From CADEDV01 sp964437415 (GTDB lineage: Bacteria; Bacteroidota; Bacteroidia; Chitinophagales; Chitinophagaceae), in the NCBI GenBank assembly GCA_964437415.1, contig CAYTGN010000002.1, forward strand, positions 1-64,000: 64,000 nucleotides of DNA, in the 5' to 3' direction. Below the pieces are notes generated by a model. The model did not search any database and was not told the DNA's origin. It was given only the letters and a program-made list of their open reading frames with translations. Position numbers and translations under genes: made by a program. Shown in pieces: positions 24,894 to 34,248 of the stretch. Position 1 is the stretch's first letter; every line of letters begins with the position of its first letter.

Positions 24894-27842
24894 ATGAGAA
24901 AAAGCTACCGCTTTTTGGCTTCGTTGCTGCTGGCTGTTCTGTTTTCGATTGCTGCATGGTCCCAAACGATCACTATTTCGGGCAGTGTCCGCAATAGCGC
25001 CTCAAAAGAAATTGTACCATCTGTGTCAGTAGTTGTGAAAGGCACAAGTATCGGTACTTACACAAATCCGGACGGAGAATTCTCTCTTAAAGTTAGCAAA
25101 CTTCCTGTCACACTTGTTTTCACTTCTGCCGGAGGGTATGAAGAGTATGAAATGATAGTGAATGATGCAAATGCAAGGGTTGATATCGAGTTGAAGCCCA
25201 GCAGCACATTAGGCGAGGAAGTGGTGGTGGCTACTACCCGTACTCCGACAAGAATATTGGAAGCTCCAGTGACCATTGAAAGAATGAGTGCCGCCACTCT
25301 CCGCAACATAGCTGCACCAAATTATTATGAAGCCATTACCAACCTGAAAGGGGTGGATATGCATACAGCCAGTCTCACATTCCGCACTATAACAACCCGT
25401 GGTTTTGTCGGAAGCGGTAACGTTCGGCTGAACCAGCTTATTGACGGTATGGACAACCAGGCTCCGGGTCTTAATTTCTCTGTGGGAAGTGTTATTGGTC
25501 TCACTGAGCTTGATGTTGATAATATCGAGTTGCTCTCAGGTGCATCATCAGCTCTCTATGGCTCCGGTGGTATGAACGGAACCGTTTTGATGACCAGCAA
25601 AAATCCATTCAAATACCAGGGCCTCAGCTACAATATCAAGCAAGGCATGATGCATGTCGATCAAAACAAACAGGCTATCGCACCTTTTCATGACTGGAGT
25701 GTCCGCTGGGCAAAAGCTTTTAATGACAGATGGGCTTTCAAGTTTGCTGCCCAGTTAACAGAAGCTAATGACTGGATGGCTGATGATTACCGCAACAAAC
25801 AGCAAATCGGTGTGTTGAGCCAGGTGGTTGGCGGCAACCGGGAGAATGACCCCAATTTTAATGGCATCAACATGTATGGCGATGAAACAAGTGCTAATAT
25901 GGTCAGTTTTGCCCAACTTGCTACTGCAACCGCAAGTACCGGTATAACAGGTTCTCCAACAGCTTTGACCAGTCTTGCCAACGCCTATTTTGCAGGCCAG
26001 GGAAACCCTCAATATCCAACTAATGCGCAATATGCCGGGGCAATAAACTTTATTATTTCTCAGCTTGGCCCACTCACGCCTCAACAAATTGCAGCCGTAA
26101 CTGCCGGCATCCAGCAATTCCTGCCTTTTTATAACGGATTAAAAAATAATTATTTCCAGAACTATAATGTGTCCAGAACCGGATATGAAGAAAAGCACCT
26201 GGTTGATTATAATACGATCAATGCAAAATTTACGGCCGGTCTTCATTTCAAGATCACTCCCGGAATTGAAGCTTCATGGAATTCTTATTTTGGAACAGGG
26301 ACAACTGTTTATACCGGCGCTGACCGCTATTCACTACGCAACCTGAAAATGGCCCAACATAAGTTGGAAGTGAGGGCAAAAAACTGGTTTGCCCGTGCCT
26401 ATACCACACAGGAAAATGCCGGTGACTCTTATGTAGGAACAGCTCTTGGAGCATTGTTGAATGAAAAGTATAGTCCCAGCACTACTTGGTTTCCTACATA
26501 CATTGGTACTTTTTCAGAGGGCAGAAGGCTGAACCAGGCCAATGTTGCCGATATAACATTGCATGCTGCAGCCAGAGCAGCTGCTGATATAAACCGCCTG
26601 CAGCCAGGTACTCCTGCATTTGACGCAGCAGCCAAACAGATCCGCTCCACACCGCTTAACCAGGGTGGCGCCAAGTTCCTTGACCGATCAGACCTATGGG
26701 CCGGTGAGGTGCAAGTGAACCTGTCAGATGCTCTGGGTTTTTCTGATAAACTTGAAATCGTAACAGGTGTTCAGTGGAAACAATGGGTAATGAACTCACA
26801 GGGAACCCTGTTTGCCGATACATTGGGTGTAATAAAAGTAAATGAGACGGGTGGTTACATGCAGCTTAAAAAGAAATTAACCAGTTTCCTGACAATGACC
26901 GGTTCAATACGCTATGACAAGCAAACCAATTTTGACGGACGCTGGACACCCCGTTTAACTGCTCTTATTAAAGTAGCAAAAGACAATCATATCCGTGCTT
27001 CTTTCCAGACAGCTTATCGTTTTCCGACCAACCAGGATCAATACATCAGTCTTGTTACCGGTGCCGGTGCTTTGATCGGTTGTTTGCCAGAGTTCCAATC
27101 ATACTACAAACTCAGTACTACACTACCTGGTTATACTCCGGCAAGCATCCTTGCCTACAGGGCTAGTGGGAACCCTGCCAACACCAACCTGTTGGTGGAA
27201 GGCACATACCGCGAAGTAAACCCTGAAACCGTTAGTTCTTTTGAACTGGGTTACAAAGGCATCGTTCTTGAAAATAAATTATTGATTGATGCCTATGCAT
27301 ATTATAGCTGGTATAAAAACTTTTTGGCCCGCCAGGGTTTGGGACAGTCAAGAACAGGAAACCCGATGGAATTATTTTCTGCACTTACAACAAACAACAT
27401 TTCCTATATCCAAAACTCAAGCGAAAGGGTTCAGACATACGGATGGGGTATAGGTATCGAGTATAAATTTATTAAAGAGTTTATGCTTTATGGTAATGTG
27501 TATTCAGATGCACTGACCGGTGTTGAACCGGGGCTTGTTACCTTCTTTAATGCTCCCAAATACCGCTTCAATATTGGTTTGCGCAATGACAATATTTACA
27601 AAGGTTTTGGCGCCAACGTGGTGGTTAAATGGCAGGATAACAACTTCTATGAAGGAACTTTCGTGACAGGAACGTTGCCTTATTTTACCTGGGTAGATGC
27701 ACAAGTAACGTATCGTCCGCCAAACACCAAGAGTACCTTCCGCCTCGGTGGAACCAATCTTGGTAACAATTATTACCGCACTGGTTTTGGAAGCCCCGCT
27801 GTCGGAGGACTTTACTACTTCAGCTACGGTTTCAACCTGTAA
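24894..27842 (+). CDS. TonB-dependent receptor with carboxypeptidase-regulatory-like domain
   Basis: Outer-membrane active transporter of 982 aa. The start at ATG 24894 yields the signal peptide MRKSYRFLASLLLAVLFSIAAWSQ. A CarbopepD_reg-like beta-sandwich follows (about residues 25-105, SGSVRNSASKEIVPSVSVVVKG). The plug domain has VVVATTRTPTRILEAPVTIE, RGFVGSGNVRLNQLIDGMDN and VDNIELLSGASSALYGSGGMNG. The remaining 700 residues are beta-barrel strands ending in a C-terminal Phe-rich strand (YYFSYGFNL). There is no SusD partner next to it, so a glycan-import locus is not supported; the substrate is unknown. Confidence 0.95.
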   Translation: MRKSYRFLASLLLAVLFSIAAWSQTITISGSVRNSASKEIVPSVSVVVKGTSIGTYTNPDGEFSLKVSKLPVTLVFTSAGGYEEYEMIVNDANARVDIELKPSSTLGEEVVVATTRTPTRILEAPVTIERMSAATLRNIAAPNYYEAITNLKGVDMHTASLTFRTITTRGFVGSGNVRLNQLIDGMDNQAPGLNFSVGSVIGLTELDVDNIELLSGASSALYGSGGMNGTVLMTSKNPFKYQGLSYNIKQGMMHVDQNKQAIAPFHDWSVRWAKAFNDRWAFKFAAQLTEANDWMADDYRNKQQIGVLSQVVGGNRENDPNFNGINMYGDETSANMVSFAQLATATASTGITGSPTALTSLANAYFAGQGNPQYPTNAQYAGAINFIISQLGPLTPQQIAAVTAGIQQFLPFYNGLKNNYFQNYNVSRTGYEEKHLVDYNTINAKFTAGLHFKITPGIEASWNSYFGTGTTVYTGADRYSLRNLKMAQHKLEVRAKNWFARAYTTQENAGDSYVGTALGALLNEKYSPSTTWFPTYIGTFSEGRRLNQANVADITLHAAARAAADINRLQPGTPAFDAAAKQIRSTPLNQGGAKFLDRSDLWAGEVQVNLSDALGFSDKLEIVTGVQWKQWVMNSQGTLFADTLGVIKVNETGGYMQLKKKLTSFLTMTGSIRYDKQTNFDGRWTPRLTALIKVAKDNHIRASFQTAYRFPTNQDQYISLVTGAGALIGCLPEFQSYYKLSTTLPGYTPASILAYRASGNPANTNLLVEGTYREVNPETVSSFELGYKGIVLENKLLIDAYAYYSWYKNFLARQGLGQSRTGNPMELFSALTTNNISYIQNSSERVQTYGWGIGIEYKFIKEFMLYGNVYSDALTGVEPGLVTFFNAPKYRFNIGLRNDNIYKGFGANVVVKWQDNNFYEGTFVTGTLPYFTWVDAQVTYRPPNTKSTFRLGGTNLGNNYYRTGFGSPAVGGLYYFSYGFNL

Positions 27843-27868
27843 TAAAAAATCGGGTTATACAAGTATAT

Positions 27869-27899
27869 TAAGCCTCCTTTGGGAGGCTTATTCTTTTTT
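27869..27899 (+). terminator. Terminator after the TonB receptor gene
   Basis: The stem TAAGCCTCC / GGAGGCTTA with loop TTTG (27869-27890) is followed by TTCTTTTTT. The convergent coiled-coil gene stops at 27907. Confidence 0.85.
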
Positions 27900-27906
27900 C
27901 AGCATT

Positions 27907-28833
27907 TTATAAAAGCTTTTTCACTGACTGGCCAATCATGTAGCCATTGTGGTAAATCTGAAGTGTGTAAATACCTTTTTGGAATTTATCAGGATCAACT
28001 GAAAATAGAAGACGTTTCACTTCTCCTTTTTGATATTCAAAACGGACACTCCGGGTGTAAGGTAGTTTTTGACCGTTGTGGGTTTCCATTGTTGCGGACT
28101 CAAGTATTTCACCGTTCCTGATCACCTTACCATCAGGTTGGGTAACCACAATATAAACATAAGCGCTGCTGTATTGGTTGACGTTATTCTGCACTGCAAA
28201 GGAAACAACAAATTTCTTCACTTTTTTGACATTACTGTTTTCCTGTTCTCTTCCGCTTCGTACTGCTGTGGGAATAAAATTTATTTCTGAAGCCACAAAA
28301 ACGGAGGCAAGCTGCACTTTTTCAGAAAGAGATTTGTTCTCCTGATCAAGCTTTTTCATTGTTTCCTGCAAATCGGTCACCTCCCCGGACAACTGGGCCA
28401 TAATGCCGCTTAACCTTTTCTTTTCTTCCTCCATGTTTGTCTTCTCTTCCAGCAGGCTTTGAACAAGCAACTGCAATTCCTTTATCTTTACCTGAGCTTT
28501 CTGCATATCAGCTCCGGTAGCGCCTTTGTTTTTAAGAATACCGCTTATTTCACTTTTGAGCTTGTAAATCTCTCCAAGCTTGCTGTTAAGCTGCATCTTC
28601 AGTGAATCTGCATTGGTTTGGGTAGAATCAAGTTTAGTATCAAGTTCTGAAATAGTGGCCGAATATATCTTCTGCAGCGAATCACGGACTCCCTGTGCTA
28701 CAGCTATAGAATCTTTGATGTATATCTCAGTTCTTTTGTTACTGTAAACAGTTTTATCGTAAAGATGATATACCCAGGTACCGACTAATCCAATCGAAAG
28801 CAGAATTATCAATAAATTTTTAATATCCTTCAT
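27907..28833 (-). CDS. Membrane-anchored coiled-coil protein, unknown function (paralog 1)
   Basis: Protein of 308 aa. The ATG at 28833 is used; the only in-frame alternative just upstream is TTG. One N-terminal transmembrane segment (LLIILLSIGLVGTWVYHLY, about residues 6-24) is followed by a long heptad-rich coiled coil to about residue 175, then a beta-rich domain of about 130 residues (VKKFVVSFAVQNNVNQYSSAYVYIVVTQPDGKVIRNGE, QKGIYTLQIYHNGYMIGQ). No named family is recognised. The coiled coil would lie in the periplasm with the C-terminal domain held away from the membrane. The upstream neighbour is a clear paralog. Confidence 0.8.
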   Translation of the reverse strand: MKDIKNLLIILLSIGLVGTWVYHLYDKTVYSNKRTEIYIKDSIAVAQGVRDSLQKIYSATISELDTKLDSTQTNADSLKMQLNSKLGEIYKLKSEISGILKNKGATGADMQKAQVKIKELQLLVQSLLEEKTNMEEEKKRLSGIMAQLSGEVTDLQETMKKLDQENKSLSEKVQLASVFVASEINFIPTAVRSGREQENSNVKKVKKFVVSFAVQNNVNQYSSAYVYIVVTQPDGKVIRNGEILESATMETHNGQKLPYTRSVRFEYQKGEVKRLLFSVDPDKFQKGIYTLQIYHNGYMIGQSVKKLL

Positions 28834-28950
28834 AAACAAGTATCTGTGAAAAATAAATATACATTAAAAATGGTCTTTTACCATCATCTTCTGTTCCCAT
28901 GGTCAATTTCCCCCCGTCAGCTTACTATTGACGGCTTATTAGCAAAACAG

Positions 28951-28980
28951 AAAACCGCCTCAGCATGCTGAGACGGTTTT
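28951..28980. terminator. Terminator-like palindrome between the two coiled-coil genes
   Basis: AAAACCG-c-CTCAGC-AT-GCTGAG-a-CGGTTTT is a near-perfect 30-bp dyad flanked by A and T, so it can act in either direction. It should end the upstream paralog transcript (stop at 29007). Confidence 0.8.
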
Positions 28981-29006
28981 GTTTGCAGGAGTTAATACAA
29001 CTGCTT

Positions 29007-29975
29007 TTAACCGAATAAACCACCTTTTTTCAGGCTCCTGGTGCCTTCACCGATCTTGAAGCCATTATGATAAATTTCAATTTTATAATCGCCTGTTTGG
29101 AAATCATTGGTGCGAATAGGGAACTGCACGGTTTTCCGGGTGCTTTGCTCATATTCTACCGGAATTTTGGCAGTATAGGTTTTTTCACCGTCCATCCGGG
29201 TATTCAGAATGGCACTTTCTTCAGTCATTACTTTGCCATCAGGAGCTGTTACGATCAGGTACATATCAGCAGGACCCGACCTTGCAATACGGTTTTCAAC
29301 ATCAAATGAAACTACCAGTTTGTCCACTCTTTTAGCAGTAGTGGTAGTTTTTTCTTTGCCACTTTTCTTTTCGTTCACCGGAACGATCTGGATATTAGAA
29401 GCGCTGAATGTAGAAGCTACATCAACCGTTCTTTCCAACTCTTGTTTTTCAGTAGTAGTGCTCTGGAGGTTTTGCTCAAGCACAGATTTGTCCTGCTTCA
29501 GTGAAGTATTGGCTACATAGAGCTCCTGGTTTTCACCTGTCAGGCGGGCCACTTCAGTTTCAAGACCTGTGATTCTGTCGTTCAGTTCTGCAATCAGGGT
29601 CCTGGCTCTTTTCAGGTCGGCATCTTTAGCATTGCGGTCATTCAAAATGCGGCGGATCTCCGCTTTCTTGGCATCAATATCTTTTTGGAGAGCAGATTTG
29701 TCACCCTGCAGGCTATTATTGGCACCGGTGATAGAGTCTAAACGCATTTCAGCAGTGCTCAGTTCTTGCTTCAGCGCCTCTCTTTCGTTCATGTAATTGT
29801 CGGCCTGTGTTTGCACAGTCTGAAGTTCTTTGTCAGAATTGTTCTTGTTCCATAGAAAATAACCCCAGGTTCCCAGCAGGCCTGCTGCCAGCACACCAAT
29901 CAAGATGTTCTTTGTGTTGTTTCCGCGGGGTTGTTCGCTTTGGGGCGTAGCGGATGGATAATTCGTGTTTGTCAT
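29007..29975 (-). CDS. Membrane-anchored coiled-coil protein, unknown function (paralog 2)
   Basis: Protein of 322 aa with the same layout as its neighbour: a short polar N-terminus, one transmembrane segment at about residues 23-43 (ILIGVLAAGLLGTWGYFLW), a coiled coil to about residue 185, then the beta-rich C-terminal domain (VDKLVVSFDVENRIARSGPADMYLIVTAPDGKVM, FQTGDYKIEIYHNGFKIGEG). The C-terminal domains of the pair are visibly homologous (IYHNGxxIG, APDGKV). It ends in a Lys/Gly-rich KKGGLFG tail. A terminator lies between the pair, so they are separate transcripts. Confidence 0.8.
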   Translation of the reverse strand: MTNTNYPSATPQSEQPRGNNTKNILIGVLAAGLLGTWGYFLWNKNNSDKELQTVQTQADNYMNEREALKQELSTAEMRLDSITGANNSLQGDKSALQKDIDAKKAEIRRILNDRNAKDADLKRARTLIAELNDRITGLETEVARLTGENQELYVANTSLKQDKSVLEQNLQSTTTEKQELERTVDVASTFSASNIQIVPVNEKKSGKEKTTTTAKRVDKLVVSFDVENRIARSGPADMYLIVTAPDGKVMTEESAILNTRMDGEKTYTAKIPVEYEQSTRKTVQFPIRTNDFQTGDYKIEIYHNGFKIGEGTRSLKKGGLFG

Positions 29976-30193
29976 AAAAATGGTTTTAAGGAGTTCAAAA
30001 TTTGATTGCCGGGTACGGCTGGCGGATTCAAAAACAAAAGGTTTAATCGTTAATCACTGCTTTTTCGTGATAGTCTTGTTAAATCCGCTTGGCGCAAGGT
30101 TTCGAAAACCGTGCCAGAATCGCCAAATGCATCCTTGTGTGGTCATTTTCTGAAAGACGGTTTGAATTTTCAAAGCTTGTAACTTAGCATCTT

Positions 30194-31192
30194 ATGTCGG
30201 TGGAAAAAATCATTACAGACTGGAAAAAGGGGAGCTTCAAAGCTGTGTACTGGCTGGAAGGAGAGGAGGAATATTATATTGATAAGGCGATGGATTATGC
30301 CGAACATCACATTCTCCCGGAAAGTGAAACCGGCTTTAACCTTACCGTTTTTTACGGCAAGGACGCCAATTGGGCCGATGTGGTAAATGCCTGCCGCAGG
30401 TATCCAATGTTTGCCGAGCGCCAGGTAGTGCTGCTCAAAGAAGCCCAGCAGATGCGGGATGTTGAAAAATTAGAGTCATATATAGAAAATCCTTTGTCAT
30501 CAACTGTATTTGTTGTTTCCTACAAGGATAAAAAAGTGGATGGCCGCACTAAGTTTGCCAAATTGCTGAAAGAAAAAGGCAACCTTGTTACCACAAAAAA
30601 AATGTATGAAAGCCAGGTGCCTGAATGGACACAGGAGCTCTTGAAATCAAAAGGGCTGGGCATTTCTGCAAAAGGGCTGACATTGCTGGTGGATCACATT
30701 GGAAACGATCTGAGCCGCATCGAGAATGAGATTGATAAGATATCAGTCAACCTAGGCAAACGAAAGACCATTACAGAAGAAGACATTGAGGAGTTCATCG
30801 GGGTGAGCAAGGAATTCAATGTTTTTGAGCTGCAATCCGCCATTGCGAAAAAAGATCTCGGCAAAGCTATTCGCATCATCAGTTATTTTGAAGCCAATCC
30901 AAAAGCTGCTCCCATACAGTTGGTGCTTCCTTCCCTGTATAGTTTTTTCAGTAAAGTGTTCATGGTTTTCGGGGCAGGTTCACACGATGAAAAAACCGTG
31001 GCAGCGGCAATAGGTGTTACCCCGTATTTTGTGAAAGATTATATGCAGGCGGCCAATTTGCACACATATCCCGGTGTGGAGAGAATATTACTGCTGCTGC
31101 ATAATTATAATCTAAGAAGTGTGGGGGTGAATGATACCGGCACACCCGACGGGTCTTTGCTGAAGGAAATGGTGGTAAAAATGATTGCCTGA
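30194..31192 (+). CDS. holA: DNA polymerase III subunit delta
   Basis: Clamp-loader subunit that opens the beta clamp, 332 aa. The AAA+-like N-terminal domain starts VEKIITDWKKGSFKAVYWLEGEEEYYIDKAMDYAE and continues DVVNACRRYPMFAERQVVLLKEAQQM, both typical of HolA. The middle has LLVDHIGNDLSRIENEIDKIS and EFIGVSKEFNVFELQSAIAKKD, and the C-terminal collar domain follows. Unlike a full AAA+ ATPase it lacks a working Walker A, as expected for delta. It stands alone, followed by a lipoprotein gene. Confidence 0.93.
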   Translation: MSVEKIITDWKKGSFKAVYWLEGEEEYYIDKAMDYAEHHILPESETGFNLTVFYGKDANWADVVNACRRYPMFAERQVVLLKEAQQMRDVEKLESYIENPLSSTVFVVSYKDKKVDGRTKFAKLLKEKGNLVTTKKMYESQVPEWTQELLKSKGLGISAKGLTLLVDHIGNDLSRIENEIDKISVNLGKRKTITEEDIEEFIGVSKEFNVFELQSAIAKKDLGKAIRIISYFEANPKAAPIQLVLPSLYSFFSKVFMVFGAGSHDEKTVAAAIGVTPYFVKDYMQAANLHTYPGVERILLLLHNYNLRSVGVNDTGTPDGSLLKEMVVKMIA

Positions 31193-31267
31193 ACTCTTGC
31201 TTAAAAATGCTTTCTTTGTGCAACCCTGATCCGGCAGATGCCATCTGTTGCAGGCAAAATAATTAGC

Positions 31268-32026
31268 ATGAAAAAAATACTGATACTGGTTTCTTTTCTT
31301 ACAGCTTTTGTTCTCACCGGTTGTCTCGATACAACGGAAGAGATCATTATGAACGAAGACGGCACCGGGATGATCTCGGTTACCAACGATATGAGTGCAA
31401 GCATCGCTATGGCCAAACAAATGAGCGGCGAAGAGCCAGATGCCGATGAAATGGAAGAACCTGTGGACACCACTTTGTCGCTGGCTAATGAAGCAGAAAA
31501 GAACCCATCTCTTAGCGACCAGGAAAAAGAATGGGTGAAAAAAGGAACGTTGCGGCTGATCATGAACATGAAGGAAGATAAAATGATCATCGGCATGAAA
31601 TTTCCGTTCAGCAATGTGAATGAGATAGCCGGTATCAGGGAACTTTCCGCCAAAATGATGGAGAAAAAGATGAGCAATCCGGATGAAGGAGGAATGGCTA
31701 TACCGGGTATGGAAGACGCACCTGAACCCAGCCGTTTTGATGATTACTATGAAACTAATTTTGGCAATGGTATCATTGAAAGAAAGGTAAATAAAGAAAA
31801 ATATGCCAATGCACAGAATGATGAATATTTGAAGAGTATGCTCGAAATGGCCGGCATGGGCGCCCCGATGATGACCACCTATATTATCAATTTGCCAAAA
31901 CCAGCCACAAAAGCTGAAGGAAAATCAGTGAAATTATCTGAAGACAAAAAGAAGGTTACCGTTCATGTTTCCGTAGATGATTTTTTTAACGCCCCTGAAA
32001 GTCTTGAATTCAGAATTGAATATTAA
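31268..32026 (+). CDS. Lipoprotein of unknown function
   Basis: Protein of 252 aa. The ATG at 31268 gives a lipoprotein signal MKKILILVSFLTAFVLTGC with the lipobox LTGC, so it is probably lipidated by Lgt and membrane-attached. The mature part starts LDTTEEIIMNEDGTGMI and is rich in Met, Glu and Lys, with many short amphipathic stretches. No named domain is recognised. It follows holA by about 75 bp and is convergent with ribF. Confidence 0.75.
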   Translation: MKKILILVSFLTAFVLTGCLDTTEEIIMNEDGTGMISVTNDMSASIAMAKQMSGEEPDADEMEEPVDTTLSLANEAEKNPSLSDQEKEWVKKGTLRLIMNMKEDKMIIGMKFPFSNVNEIAGIRELSAKMMEKKMSNPDEGGMAIPGMEDAPEPSRFDDYYETNFGNGIIERKVNKEKYANAQNDEYLKSMLEMAGMGAPMMTTYIINLPKPATKAEGKSVKLSEDKKKVTVHVSVDDFFNAPESLEFRIEY

Positions 32027-32038
32027 TTGAAGCAGCCG

Positions 32039-32986
32039 TTATAAAATGGCCAGGCTATCAATCTTGTCCTGGTCAATTTGTTTCACCAGGTCTTGCAGGG
32101 TATCAAATTTTACTTCTTCCCGGAGATATTTTTTGACAAACACCCTTAGTTGCTGTCCGTATATTTCTTTGTCAAAATCAAAAAGGTTTACTTCCACCAC
32201 TCTTTTCTTCCCGTCAACGGTGGGCCGGAAACCAATACTCATCATTCCTTTCAGTCTTTCTCCCGTTGCTTTGGGATGCGGCGGGTGCTCCAGTTCGGCA
32301 TACACAGCATAAATTCCATTGCCCGGTATGATCTTTTCCTCATCCGCTATATACAGGTTGGCGGTTGGGTATCCCAATTGCCTTCCCAGTTTATTGCCGT
32401 GCACCACTTCACCGGCAAAAAAGAATTCATAACCCAGCAGTTTATTAGCCGTTTCAATATCATTGTGAAGTATGGCTTCCCGGATATTGGTGGAACTAAT
32501 CGAAATATTTTCCAATATATGTTTAGGTATTTCTTTAAGCAGGTAGTTATATTGCAATGCATTCTTCTCCAGCAGCCGGAAATCACCCAGCCTGTCTTTT
32601 CCAAAACGATGGTCATAACCGATGATGATAGTATGTGGTCTGAACTTGTTGACAAGAAAATTCCGGATATAATCTTCAGCAGGCTGGTTGGCAAAAGCAT
32701 CTGTGAAAGGCACTACCACTACATGATCTATTCCAATTTTCTCCAGTAATTCCAGTTTTTCTGCAAGTGTGTTGATAAGGCGAACTCCCAAAATAGTGGA
32801 AGAAACCACTTTGCGGGGATGTGGATGAAATGTGACGATAACGGTTTCGCCATTGATTGCCGCCGCCTCAGTCTTTAGTTTTTCGATCACTTGCCTATGG
32901 CCCATGTGCACACCATCAAATGTGCCGATGGTGATAACAGCATTGCGGAAAAGGGGTAAATTCTCTATGTCACGATGTATCTGCAC
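32039..32986 (-). CDS. ribF: Bifunctional riboflavin kinase / FAD synthetase
   Basis: Makes FMN and then FAD from riboflavin, 315 aa. The N-terminal FAD synthetase domain has AVITIGTFDGVHMGH and FHPHPRKVV; the linker region includes SSTNIREAI; the C-terminal flavokinase domain has GNKLGRQLGYPTANLYI, NGIYAV and RPTVDGKKRVVEVNLFDFDKEIYGQ. The start is set at GTG 32986 (VQIHRDIENLPLFRNA), because no ATG exists upstream of the conserved domain and homologs begin at this point; a TTG 12 codons upstream is less likely. It is divergent from purM. Confidence 0.93.
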   Translation of the reverse strand: MQIHRDIENLPLFRNAVITIGTFDGVHMGHRQVIEKLKTEAAAINGETVIVTFHPHPRKVVSSTILGVRLINTLAEKLELLEKIGIDHVVVVPFTDAFANQPAEDYIRNFLVNKFRPHTIIIGYDHRFGKDRLGDFRLLEKNALQYNYLLKEIPKHILENISISSTNIREAILHNDIETANKLLGYEFFFAGEVVHGNKLGRQLGYPTANLYIADEEKIIPGNGIYAVYAELEHPPHPKATGERLKGMMSIGFRPTVDGKKRVVEVNLFDFDKEIYGQQLRVFVKKYLREEVKFDTLQDLVKQIDQDKIDSLAIL

Positions 32987-33010
32987 AAAAGGCAAAATAA
33001 ATGCGCAATA

Positions 33011-33045
33011 TTCAATTAGCAATGTGCATTGTTCAATTATTTTTG
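33011..33045 (+). promoter_or_regulatory. purM promoter region with TTCAATTA direct repeat
   Basis: A -7 box TATTTTTG (33038-33045) sits 27 bp before the purM ATG. TTCAATTA occurs at 33011-33018 and again at 33032-33039, 21 bp apart, around the palindrome CAATG-TG-CATTG (33020-33031). The repeat could bind a regulator shared with divergent ribF. Confidence 0.4.
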
Positions 33046-33071
33046 CAGCAACTTAAAACAGGGCGGGAATC

Positions 33072-34244
33072 ATGTCATTATACTCAAAAAGGGGAGTTTC
33101 GGCACAAAAGGAAGAAGTTCATGCTGCCACCAAAAATCTTGACAAGGGGCTTTATCCAGAGGCTTTTTGCAAAATTTATCCTGATGTGCTTTGCGGTGAT
33201 GAGGACTGGGTGAATGTGATGCATGCTGACGGAGCAGGCACCAAAAGTATCCTTGCCTATTTATACTGGAAAGAAACGGGTGATGTGTCGGTTTGGAAAG
33301 GGATTGCACAGGATGCCATTGTGATGAACCTGGATGATCTGCTTTGTGTGGGCATCTATGACCAGCTTTTATTTTCATCTACAATTGACCGCAATAAAAA
33401 ACTGATCCCTGCCGAAGTACTGGAGGCTGTGATCAGCGGCACACAGGAATTTTTTGATACCATGAAACAGTTTGGGGTCAATATCAGTTTTATGGGTGGT
33501 GAAACTGCAGATGTGGGTGACGTGGTGAGAACAATTGCTGTGAACGGAACAATGGCTGCGAGATGGCCAAAGGCAAAACTGGTGACGAACGAAAATATCA
33601 GACCCGGTAATGTTATTGTCGGATTGGCCGGATTTGGACAATCGAATTACGAAGCATCCTATAACAGCGGTCTTGCCAGCAACGGACTCACTAGTGCAAG
33701 ACATGATGTGCTTGATAAAAGTTATGCAGCCCGTTTCCCGGAAACATATGAATCATTGCTGGATGATTCAGTTGTTTATATTGGTCCAAATAAAATGACT
33801 GATGAAATAAAAGTGAACGATCAGCTATCAACAACCATCGGTCAACTCCTGTTAAGCCCTACCAGAACCTTTGCGCCGGTAATGAAAGTATTGCTGGGGA
33901 ATCATTTTGATGCTATTCACGGTCTTATTCATTGCAGTGGGGGCGGACAGACCAAATGTTTGAAATATGTGCCGAATAACGTCCGTATCATCAAAGACAA
34001 TTTGTTTGTTCCGCCGGTCATCTTTCAACTGATACAAAAGGCCAGTGGTGCCGACGACCGGGAAATGTACCAGGTTTTTAATATGGGTACAAGACTGGAA
34101 ATCTATACCAATGAAAAAGACGCTGATGCAATAATCAGCGTCTCAAAAAAATTTGGTGTGGATGCGCAGGTGATCGGCAGGGTTGAGGAGAGTGACCAAA
34201 AACAGTTAAGTATTGCTGCACCCGGAGGTCGGCTCAATTTTTAA
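33072..34244 (+). CDS. purM: Phosphoribosylformylglycinamidine cyclo-ligase (PurM/AIR synthase-like)
   Basis: Purine biosynthesis enzyme closing the imidazole ring of AIR, 390 aa, the form seen in Bacteroidota. Motifs: YPDVLCGDEDWVNVMHADGAGTKSILAYLY, AQDAIVMNLDDLLCVG, SFMGGETADVGDVVRTIAVNGTMA (the ATP/metal-site glycine-rich segment) and VIVGLAGFGQSNYEASYNSGLASNGLTSAR. The C-terminal AIRS_C domain includes IHGLIHCSGGGQTKCLKY. It is slightly longer than the E. coli enzyme (345 aa). It is convergent with the M56 peptidase gene, with only 4 bp between stops. Confidence 0.92.
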   Translation: MSLYSKRGVSAQKEEVHAATKNLDKGLYPEAFCKIYPDVLCGDEDWVNVMHADGAGTKSILAYLYWKETGDVSVWKGIAQDAIVMNLDDLLCVGIYDQLLFSSTIDRNKKLIPAEVLEAVISGTQEFFDTMKQFGVNISFMGGETADVGDVVRTIAVNGTMAARWPKAKLVTNENIRPGNVIVGLAGFGQSNYEASYNSGLASNGLTSARHDVLDKSYAARFPETYESLLDDSVVYIGPNKMTDEIKVNDQLSTTIGQLLLSPTRTFAPVMKVLLGNHFDAIHGLIHCSGGGQTKCLKYVPNNVRIIKDNLFVPPVIFQLIQKASGADDREMYQVFNMGTRLEIYTNEKDADAIISVSKKFGVDAQVIGRVEESDQKQLSIAAPGGRLNF

Positions 34245-34248
34245 ACCC

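Noticed and set aside
24894..27842. TonB receptor as part of a polysaccharide utilisation locus
   Set aside because: No SusD-like gene or glycoside hydrolase lies beside either TonB-linked protein.
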